The notes below the pieces were generated by a model. That model ran no database searches and was not told where the DNA came from. It saw nothing but the letters and a program-made list of their open reading frames with translations. From the NCBI GenBank assembly GCA_030609125.1, contig JAUWCW010000135.1, positions 1-5,928 of the forward strand: a DNA stretch of 5,928 bases, in the 5' to 3' direction. The stretch's first letter is position 1. Each line of letters begins with the position of its first letter. Of this stretch, positions 1 to 5,845 are shown piece after piece. The stretch comes from JAUWCW01 sp030609125 [NCBI: Candidatus Rokuibacteriota bacterium]. GTDB lineage: Bacteria; JAUVQV01. Position numbers and translations under genes: made by a program.

Positions 1-168
1 GACGCCGCGCTCGCGCAGCCCACTCACGTATCGCTGAATCGATAGGAAAACTTCGCTTTCCGCGTCTCCTTGCCCGAGGCGGATACCGCCCAACCCATCA
101 TCGCCGATGACTCCGCCCCAGAGCGTATTGTCCAGGTCGAAGAGCCAGTAGCGAATCTTTTTCTTCAC
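1..168 (-). CDS. HAD-IIIC / FkbH-like protein, N-terminal part (runs off left edge)
   Basis: Reading the minus strand from a GTG at 168-166 gives 56 uninterrupted codons to the window edge, so only the N-terminus is present. Residues 10-15 read FDLDNT, followed by LWGGVIGDDG and then GIRLGQG. This is the signature of the HAD-superfamily IIIC / FkbH-like group, with Asp11 as predicted nucleophile and Asp13 as acid/base. Known members include FkbH, which forms glyceryl-carrier protein from a glycolytic intermediate; related proteins occur in surface-polysaccharide and polyketide clusters. The DxDxT motif lies near the N-terminus, so the extra N-terminal domain of long FkbH proteins is absent. 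A stop codon in frame at 180-178 bounds the start, and a second GTG at 174-172 is possible. Upstream Shine-Dalgarno signal is weak (GGTAAG, 8 nt before the start). Sixteen of 56 codons end in A or T, versus 8 of the first 56 in the divergent neighbour, which hints weakly at a different origin. Confidence 0.85.
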   Translation of the reverse strand, partial: MKKKIRYWLFDLDNTLWGGVIGDDGLGGIRLGQGDAESEVFLSIQRYVSGLRERGV

Positions 169-219
169 CGCCACAGCTTACCAGAGGGGCCGTGGGCCCT
201 CAAGTAACGGAGATGCACC

Positions 220-249
220 TTGACAGAGCGGGTGAATTTTGAAAAAAAT
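220..249 (+). promoter_or_regulatory. Putative sigma70 promoter for the activase-fusion gene
   Basis: A perfect -35 hexamer TTGACA lies at 220-225. After an 18-bp spacer comes AAAAAT at 244-249, which matches four of six positions of the -10 consensus. The surrounding run of A residues gives a locally melted region in otherwise GC-rich DNA. Transcription would begin near 256, leaving a leader of about 20 nt before the ATG at 278. Such a start lies downstream of the alternative TTG (239) and ATG (254) codons, supporting the downstream translation start. The -10 is not perfect and the site is untested. Confidence 0.5.
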
Positions 250-266
250 AGGGATGCTGAATTCCC

Positions 267-270
267 GGAG
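267..270 (+). promoter_or_regulatory. Ribosome binding site that fixes the activase-fusion start
   Basis: GGAG at 267-270 sits 7 nt before the ATG at 278, an ideal Shine-Dalgarno spacing. The in-frame upstream candidates, TTG at 239 and ATG at 254, have no comparable purine-rich site at a suitable distance. The conserved start of the ATPase fold (FFIGLDSGS) begins six residues after the chosen Met, as is usual for the family. Confidence 0.75.
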
Positions 271-277
271 AAATTCT

Positions 278-3200
278 ATGGGATCCGAAAAATCCTTCTT
301 CATCGGTCTGGACTCCGGCTCTGTCAGCCTGAACACCGTCGTGGTCTCTCCCTCGGGAGAGGTCCTGCACGAGCGGTACGACAGGCTCCGCGGAGAGCCC
401 CTCAAGGCCTGCCGCCGGTCGCTGGCGAAGGTGCTGGAGGAGTTCGGCGCCGACGGCCTGCAAGGGCTGGCTCTCACCGGCTCGGGAGGCCGCGTCCTGG
501 CGGAAATTCTGGGGGGTCTCTTCGTCAACGAGATCCTCGCCCAGGCGAAGGCCGTCTCCCGGCTCCACCCCGACGTAAGGAGCGTCATCGAGATGGGAGG
601 GGAGGACTCGAAGCTGCTCGTCATGGGAGCCGACGGCGGAGAGAGCCGCCTGGAGGATTTCTCCATGAACACCGTCTGCGCCGCGGGGACGGGATCCTTT
701 CTCGACCAGCAGGCCGCCCGGATAGGCGTCTCCATAGAGGGTGAGTTCGGGGAACTGGCACAAAAATCACGGAAGCCGCCGCGCATCGCCGGTCGCTGCA
801 GCGTCTTTGCCAAGTCGGACATGATCCACCTGCAGCAGATCGCCACGCCGGTGCACGACATCATAGCGGGACTCTGCCATGCCCTGGCGCGGAACTTCAA
901 GAGCGACATCTGCCGCGGCAAGAAGCTGGAGAAGCCCGTTGCCTTCCAGGGAGGGGTGGCCGCCAACGCCGGCATGGTCAGGGCCTTTCGCGACATCCTC
1001 CGACTGGACGACGGGGAGCTCGTCATCCCCCGGCGCTTCGCCTCCATGGGCGCCATCGGGGCGGTGCTGCTCCTTCAGGAGTCTGCCGGCGCCATAGCGT
1101 CCTTTCGCGGCCTGGGGGCGCTCGACAGGCACCTGGCCGAGGCGACGCCGCCCGACAGCTCCCTGGCGCCGCTCGCCGCCTCGGCGGGCAGGCTTCCGCC
1201 CCGCGAGACACCCCTCGCATCGGCCTCCGGGGCGCAGAGAGTGTACCTGGGCGTGGACATCGGCTCCATCAGCACCAACGTGGTGGCCATCGACGAGAAC
1301 GGTAACCTCCTCGCCAAGCGGTACCTGATGACGGCGAGCCGCCCCATTGAAGCCGTCCGCAGGGGGCTCCGCGAGGTCGGTGAAGAACTGGGTGGCTCCG
1401 TGACGGTCCTCGGCGCGGGAACGACCGGATCGGGCAGGTACATGATCGGCGACTACATCGGCGCCGACACCGTCAGGAACGAGATCACCGCCCAGGCGAC
1501 GGCCGCTCTCCACTACGACCCGCGGGTCGACACCATCTTCGAGATCGGCGGCCAGGACTCCAAGTACGTGGCACTCCGTGACGCGGCGGTGGTCGACTTC
1601 GAGATGAACAAGGTCTGTGCCGCCGGAACGGGCTCTTTCCTCGAGGAACAGGCGGAGAGACTGGGGGTCGACATCGACGGGGAGTTCGGCAGCATGTCCC
1701 TGGCGGCGAAAGCCCCTTCGAAGCTCGGCGAACGGTGTACGGTCTTCATGGACTCCGATCTCGTCAGGCAGCAGCAACGGGGGAGCGACCCGGGCAACCT
1801 GGCGGCGGGGCTCTGCTACTCCATCGTCCACAACTACCTGAACAAGGTCGTCGGCGAACGGAAGGTGGGCGAACGCATCTTCCTGCAGGGCGGGATCGCC
1901 TTCAACGAAGGCGTGGTGGCGGCCTTTCAGGAGGTCACGGGAAAACCTATCACCGTCCCTCCCCACCACGACGTGACAGGGGCCATCGGGGCGGCGCTCC
2001 TGGCCCGGGAGAACAGCAGGGGCGAAGAAAGCACCTTCAAGGGATTCGACCTTGCCACCAGGGAGTACCGCCAGGATTCGTTCAGCTGCGGCAGCTGCAG
2101 CAACAGCTGCGAGATCAACCGCGTGAGGGTGGAAGGGGAAAAGCCCCTCTACTACGGGGGCCGGTGCGAGAAGTACGAGGTGCGGCGCAGCTCTTCCGAC
2201 GCCGAGGCGATCCCCGCGCTCTTCGAGGAGAGGGAGAAGCTCCTGATGGGAGAGGCGGCGGAAACACCCGGCAGAAAGAAGATCGGCGTCCCCCGCATCC
2301 TGCACTTTTATGAATTCTACCCCTTCTGGCGGACCTTTCTCGCCGAACTCGGCTTCGAGGCGGTCCCCTCTCCCCCCTCTTCGGGCCGGATGATCCGCGA
2401 GGGAATGGAGGCGGTGTCGGCGGAGTCCTGCTTCCCCGTCAAGATCGCCCACGGACACATCCTCTCCCTGACGGGGCAGGATCTGGAGGCGATCCTCCTG
2501 CCGAGTCTCGTCAGCTTCCCGCAGCTCGACGGCAAACAGGAGAAGAACGTCACCTGCCCCTACAGTCAGGCCATCCCGTACCTCGTCAGGGCAACCCTCG
2601 GCGACCGCCTGGGCCCCACGCGGCTTCTCCAGCCCATCGTCGATTTCCAGCACGGCCGGAACACCGTCTATCGCTCCCTCCTCGACCTCGGCGCCGAACT
2701 GGGAGCCTCAGGCGTCGACTCGGCCCGGGCCTTTCGTGCCGCGGAAGAGGCGCAGGAACGGTTCACGGCGCGGCTTCGCCGCCGGGGGACAGAGGTCATC
2801 GAGGGTCTGCGCGAAACCGGCGGGCAGGGGCTTGTTCTCGTGGGAAGAACGTACAACACCTGCGACAGCGGCGTGAACCTCAACCTCCCCCGGAAGATAC
2901 GGGACCTGGGACGGGCGGCGCTGCCGATGGATTTTCTCCCGTACGACATCGACGGCTCCAACGGCGCCGTTCCCAACATGTACTGGCGCACGGGACTGCG
3001 GATCATGGCCGCCGTCAGGTTCATAAAGGAGCGGCCCTGGCTGCTGCCGGTCTACCTCACCAACTTCGGCTGCGGCCCCGACTCGTTCATCTCTCACTTC
3101 TTCAGGGAGCACCTGGCCGGGCGCCCCTACCTGCAGCTTGAAATCGACGAGCACAGCGCCGACGCCGGGGCCCTGACCCGCCTGGAGGCCTTCCTCGACA

Positions 3201-4450
3201 GCCTTCCCCCGGAGGGGAAGAGAAAACCGGCGGCCGCACCGGCGGCGCCGAAGGAGCAAACCAGCCTCCGGGGAAGAACCCTCTACCTCCCCTACATGAC
3301 AGACCACGGCTACGCCCTGGCCGCGGCCTTCCGGGCCCTGGGCCAGGCGGCGGAAGTGCTCCCCGGGGCCGACGAGCACTCCGTCGCCCTGGGCCGCAAG
3401 CACACCTCCGGGAAAGAGTGCTACCCCTGCATCGTGACCACCGGCGACCTGGTGAAGAAGGTGAGCGGGCCGGGTTTCGACCCCGATCGGGCGGCCTTCT
3501 TCATGCCCACCGGCGACGGCCCCTGCCGGTTCGGACAGTACCGCGCCCATCACGGCCGCGTGCTGAGACAGCTCGGCTTCGGCCAGGTCCCCCTCCTCTC
3601 CCCCGCCGCCAGCAACTCCTACGGCGGCCTGGATAAGGGATTCGAGCTTCTGGTGTGGGACGGCATCCTGGCCGTCGACACCCTGGACAGGCTGCGCCGG
3701 CGCTACCGCCCCTACGCGCTGGAGCCGGAGGGGGCGGAGGAGATATACCGGCGCTCCCTTGAGGCCATCGTCTCCGAGGTGGAGAAGAAGGGCAATCTCC
3801 TTCCCATCCTCCGCCGTGCGGGGGAGGAACTGTCGCGCCTGCCGGGGCGGGACGAGGAGCGCCCCCTCATCGGCGTCGTGGGGGAGATATTCCTCCGGAC
3901 CAACGAGTTCTCCAACGAGGACCTGATCCGAAAGCTGGAACACTTCGGCGCGGAGGTCGCCCTTGCTCCCGTGGCGGAGTGGATCTTCTACACCAATTTC
4001 ACCCACGGCCGCCGCTGCCTTGTCCAGCGACGCTACGGGGCCTTCGCCCGCAACTGGATCAAGAACCGCTACCAGCTTCGCCGGGAGAGGGCGTTTCTCC
4101 ACACGGTGGAGGAATTTCTGGACAACGGACACGAACCGCCGGTGGAACACATTCTCGACCTGAGCCTCCCCTACCTCCACCACTCCCTCGAGGGGGAGGC
4201 GGTCCTCACCATCGGCAAGTCCATCGACATGGCCATGAAGGGGGCCTCGGGGATCGTCAGCGCCATGCCCTTCACCTGCATGCCGGGGATCATCTCGGCA
4301 GCGATCTCCAGGAAGGTGAGCGTGGATCACCACTCCCTCCCCTTCCTGAATATGGTATATGATGGTCAGGGCGGCGTGGGGGCCGAAGTCCGGCTCGAGG
4401 CTTTCATCCACCAAGCCCGCAGATACGCCCGCAACCGGGCAACATCCTGA
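278..4450 (+). CDS. Tandem BadF-type activase fused to DUF2229/COG3580-COG3581 HgdB-like modules (CoA-dehydratase-activase-related Fe-S ATPase)
   Basis: This 1390-residue protein is a probable cytoplasmic ATP-driven electron-transfer enzyme of the 2-hydroxyacyl-CoA dehydratase activase / benzoyl-CoA reductase ATPase superfamily. Two activase domains occur in tandem. Domain 1 (about 7-280) has phosphate motif GLDSGS (Asp12), MGGEDSK (106-112), VCAAGTGSF with Cys134, and GRCSVF with Cys174. Domain 2 (about 322-575) repeats these as GVDIGS (Asp327), IGGQDSK (423-429), Cys447 and GERCTVF with Cys487. In characterised homodimeric activases the two equivalent cysteines of each subunit hold one bridging [4Fe-4S] cluster. 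An Ala/Pro-rich linker separates the copies. A cysteine cluster follows (C604, C607, C611, C630). Next come a DUF2229/COG3580-like module (about 670-975: ESCFPVK C718, VTCPY C760, C862, TNFGCGPDSF C932, DEHSADAG), a PAAAPAAP linker near 985, and a COG3581-like module (about 1000-1390: GKECYPC C1048/C1051, GDGPCRFGQY C1083, PFTCMPG C1334, YDGQ). Proteins of this length and order are known in anaerobes, but I know of no assigned substrate. The ATG at 278 is preferred over the longer TTG-239 reading because of its ribosome binding site and the promoter position. Confidence 0.93.
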   Translation: MGSEKSFFIGLDSGSVSLNTVVVSPSGEVLHERYDRLRGEPLKACRRSLAKVLEEFGADGLQGLALTGSGGRVLAEILGGLFVNEILAQAKAVSRLHPDVRSVIEMGGEDSKLLVMGADGGESRLEDFSMNTVCAAGTGSFLDQQAARIGVSIEGEFGELAQKSRKPPRIAGRCSVFAKSDMIHLQQIATPVHDIIAGLCHALARNFKSDICRGKKLEKPVAFQGGVAANAGMVRAFRDILRLDDGELVIPRRFASMGAIGAVLLLQESAGAIASFRGLGALDRHLAEATPPDSSLAPLAASAGRLPPRETPLASASGAQRVYLGVDIGSISTNVVAIDENGNLLAKRYLMTASRPIEAVRRGLREVGEELGGSVTVLGAGTTGSGRYMIGDYIGADTVRNEITAQATAALHYDPRVDTIFEIGGQDSKYVALRDAAVVDFEMNKVCAAGTGSFLEEQAERLGVDIDGEFGSMSLAAKAPSKLGERCTVFMDSDLVRQQQRGSDPGNLAAGLCYSIVHNYLNKVVGERKVGERIFLQGGIAFNEGVVAAFQEVTGKPITVPPHHDVTGAIGAALLARENSRGEESTFKGFDLATREYRQDSFSCGSCSNSCEINRVRVEGEKPLYYGGRCEKYEVRRSSSDAEAIPALFEEREKLLMGEAAETPGRKKIGVPRILHFYEFYPFWRTFLAELGFEAVPSPPSSGRMIREGMEAVSAESCFPVKIAHGHILSLTGQDLEAILLPSLVSFPQLDGKQEKNVTCPYSQAIPYLVRATLGDRLGPTRLLQPIVDFQHGRNTVYRSLLDLGAELGASGVDSARAFRAAEEAQERFTARLRRRGTEVIEGLRETGGQGLVLVGRTYNTCDSGVNLNLPRKIRDLGRAALPMDFLPYDIDGSNGAVPNMYWRTGLRIMAAVRFIKERPWLLPVYLTNFGCGPDSFISHFFREHLAGRPYLQLEIDEHSADAGALTRLEAFLDSLPPEGKRKPAAAPAAPKEQTSLRGRTLYLPYMTDHGYALAAAFRALGQAAEVLPGADEHSVALGRKHTSGKECYPCIVTTGDLVKKVSGPGFDPDRAAFFMPTGDGPCRFGQYRAHHGRVLRQLGFGQVPLLSPAASNSYGGLDKGFELLVWDGILAVDTLDRLRRRYRPYALEPEGAEEIYRRSLEAIVSEVEKKGNLLPILRRAGEELSRLPGRDEERPLIGVVGEIFLRTNEFSNEDLIRKLEHFGAEVALAPVAEWIFYTNFTHGRRCLVQRRYGAFARNWIKNRYQLRRERAFLHTVEEFLDNGHEPPVEHILDLSLPYLHHSLEGEAVLTIGKSIDMAMKGASGIVSAMPFTCMPGIISAAISRKVSVDHHSLPFLNMVYDGQGGVGAEVRLEAFIHQARRYARNRATS

Positions 4451-4487
4451 CTTCACCCCGAGACGGAAGAGCCTGATTCGCCGACGT

Positions 4488-4495
4488 AAAGGAGG
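4488..4495 (+). promoter_or_regulatory. Strong ribosome binding site for the TlpA-like gene
   Basis: AAAGGAGG at 4488-4495 is a near-perfect anti-16S complement and lies 4 nt before the ATG at 4500. It decides the start: the open frame extends back to an ATG at 4359 inside the previous gene, but only the ATG at 4500 has this site and is followed directly by a signal peptide. No terminator-like hairpin is visible in 4451-4499, so the gene may be read through from upstream. Confidence 0.85.
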
Positions 4496-4499
4496 ACTG

Positions 4500-5738
4500 A
4501 TGAGAATTGCACGGATCGCCGCTTTGTGTGTTGCCGCCACACTGTTCCTGTCGGCCGGGGCGGCCTTCGGGGCTCATGCCGATGGACTGAACAGCATCAA
4601 GGAGGGCGATCAGGTCCAGCCCTTCAAGGGCCGGAACCTCGAAGGGGAAGAAGTCGATGTCGGCGCACTCATCGGCAAGAAAGTGGTGGTGCTGGCCTTC
4701 TGGTCGATCTACTGCAAGCCCTGCGTGGAGGAGATCTCCAGCCTCATCCGCCTGCAGGACGAGTTCGGCGGGGAGGACCTGGAAGTCATTGGGATCAACA
4801 CCGACAGCGAGCTCGGCATCAGCCGGATACGCACCTTCATCAGCCGCTTCGAGTCGTTCGAGAAGAAGAAAATCAACTACGACAACATCTACGACGAGAG
4901 TAACGAGATCACCAAGCTCCTCGGCATCGGGTTTCTCCCCACCGTCCTCTCGGTGAACACCAAGGGGCAGGTCGAGAAAGTCTTCGTCGGCTTCAAGGAA
5001 AAGAGCGAGGAGGAGATCTTCGCCGACATCCGCGGTCTTCTGCCGTCGGTTGCCCCCGAAACGGCCGTCGACACCGACACCCAGACTTTCTCCGTCGAGG
5101 CCGTCGTCCCGCTCTGCGGCTTCTACAACGCTGACGGCTGGATGGGGGATTTCATGGGCAATCGCGACCTGGAACTGGAACTGGAGGAGACGGCCGCCAT
5201 GGCCCGGAACAAGTCGACCAAGCTGATCATCAGGGAAGCCCTCCTCAGCCTGGGGATCACCCTTTTGGAGGATCCCGAAAAGGAAGGGTGCTTCCGCCCC
5301 TACGGGGTCTACGTGATGGAGGACCCCCTCGAGATCAAGGACAACCTGACGAACCTCGTCAACGAGCTTTTCCTCAATCGACTCGTCAAGACCCAGGGCA
5401 TCGACGAGGACTTCATGGAAACCGAATACCGCGTGAATGAGCGGGCCACGGTGAACATGGTCGCGCTGCGGGACCGCCTCGACAGCCTGGGGTATGAAAC
5501 ATCGCCGATAACGGTGACCTTCTCGGTCATCAACGTAAGGAAGCTGGACCAGGTAAAGTTTGAGAAAATTCTTCTGCAGCAGTCCCGCTACATCGGCTAC
5601 TTCAGCTTCCCCAACTACACCATCTACACCTCGGCGGAGAACTTCGCCGACGAAATGAGGAAGATGAACCTGGAGGGGCTCAAGGTCTTCATCGAGGAGA
5701 CCGGCGACGACAGCATAGAACTCGAAGTCTGGCGGTGA
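4500..5738 (+). CDS. Exported TlpA-like thioredoxin-fold protein with unrecognised C-terminal domain
   Basis: The 412-residue product begins with a Sec signal peptide: basic MRIAR, a hydrophobic core at about 6-23, and likely cleavage after AHA at 27 (or after Gly24). No lipobox is seen, so it should be periplasmic. Residues about 32-180 form a TlpA/ResA-type thioredoxin domain. The active site is Cys72-Lys-Pro-Cys75, preceded by FWSIY rather than the usual W-C, and the cis-proline motif FLPT is at 145-148 (Pro147). TlpA-family proteins reduce or exchange disulfides outside the cytoplasm, for example in cytochrome maturation. Residues about 185-412 form an acidic, mixed alpha/beta region that I do not recognise. 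It carries the only other cysteines of the mature protein, Cys206 (PLCGFYNADGW) and Cys264 (EGCFRPYG). Usual TlpA proteins are about 150-200 residues, so this is roughly twice as long. It lies 49 bp after the activase-fusion gene. The thioredoxin call is firm; the substrate is unknown. Confidence 0.9.
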   Translation: MRIARIAALCVAATLFLSAGAAFGAHADGLNSIKEGDQVQPFKGRNLEGEEVDVGALIGKKVVVLAFWSIYCKPCVEEISSLIRLQDEFGGEDLEVIGINTDSELGISRIRTFISRFESFEKKKINYDNIYDESNEITKLLGIGFLPTVLSVNTKGQVEKVFVGFKEKSEEEIFADIRGLLPSVAPETAVDTDTQTFSVEAVVPLCGFYNADGWMGDFMGNRDLELELEETAAMARNKSTKLIIREALLSLGITLLEDPEKEGCFRPYGVYVMEDPLEIKDNLTNLVNELFLNRLVKTQGIDEDFMETEYRVNERATVNMVALRDRLDSLGYETSPITVTFSVINVRKLDQVKFEKILLQQSRYIGYFSFPNYTIYTSAENFADEMRKMNLEGLKVFIEETGDDSIELEVWR

Positions 5739-5750
5739 TTCATGTATAAT
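5722..5750 (+). promoter_or_regulatory. Promoter for tRNA-Ala, with GC-rich discriminator
   Basis: A perfect TATAAT lies at 5745-5750, six bases after the stop codon of the preceding gene and 19 bases before the tRNA. With a 17-bp spacer the -35 element is TCGAAG (5722-5727), only three of six matches, inside the end of the upstream coding region. The bases just after the -10 are CCCGC, a GC-rich discriminator of the kind found at stable-RNA promoters under stringent (ppGpp) control. Initiation is expected near 5757, giving a leader of roughly 13 nt. The regulation is inferred from this resemblance only. Confidence 0.65.
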
Positions 5751-5769
5751 CCCGCTTTCATCTGGAGGT

Positions 5770-5845
5770 GGGGGTGTAGCTCAGCTGGGAGAGCGCAGCG
5801 TTCGCAACGCTGAGGTCACGGGTTCGATCCCCGTCATCTCCACCA
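5770..5845 (+). tRNA. tRNA-Ala, anticodon CGC, with encoded CCA
   Basis: The 76-nt sequence folds as a full cloverleaf. The acceptor stem pairs 5770-5776 (GGGGGTG) with 5835-5841 (CATCTCC). The D stem is GCTC 5779-5782 with GAGC 5791-5794. The anticodon stem is CAGCG 5796-5800 with CGCTG 5808-5812. The T stem is ACGGG 5818-5822 with CCCGT 5830-5834, around loop TTCGATC. The anticodon loop TTCGCAA places CGC at 5803-5805, which reads the alanine codon GCG. The third acceptor pair is G5772-T5839, the G3:U70 wobble that is the classical identity element for alanyl-tRNA synthetase, so anticodon and acceptor agree. Discriminator A is 5842 and CCA is 5843-5845. Confidence 0.96.

Noticed and set aside
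184-201. Imperfect hairpin GAGGG...CCCTC between the divergent genes
   Set aside because: It has only five contiguous pairs in GC-rich DNA and no T-run. It could be an operator or leader hairpin for the minus-strand gene, but nothing in the sequence separates it from chance.
604-2000. Recent tandem duplication within the gene
   Set aside because: The two activase domains share motifs but differ widely between them, and their DNA is not repeat-like. This is an ancient architectural duplication typical of the family and not an assembly artefact or recent event.
767-2653. Long minus-strand open frame opposite the activase-fusion gene
   Set aside because: It is a by-product of strong G/C bias at third positions in the plus-strand gene. 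The plus strand encodes clear conserved motifs throughout, while the antisense translation shows low-complexity runs and no recognisable domain.
4359-4499. N-terminal extension of the TlpA-like gene back to ATG 4359
   Set aside because: It would overlap the end of the upstream gene by about 90 bp, lacks a ribosome binding site, and would put 47 residues before an obvious signal peptide. The AAAGGAGG site marks ATG 4500.
2708-4540. Second long minus-strand open frame opposite the C-terminal half and the intergenic gap
   Set aside because: It overlaps convincing coding sequence on the plus strand and yields a low-complexity Gly/Val/Ala-rich translation with no motifs, as expected from antisense shadows in GC-rich genes.
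5764-5845. tRNA beginning at 5764 with acceptor GGAGGTG
   Set aside because: This would leave eight bases between the acceptor and D stems instead of two and would lose the G3:U70 pair that fits the alanine anticodon. The start at 5770 gives a canonical cloverleaf.
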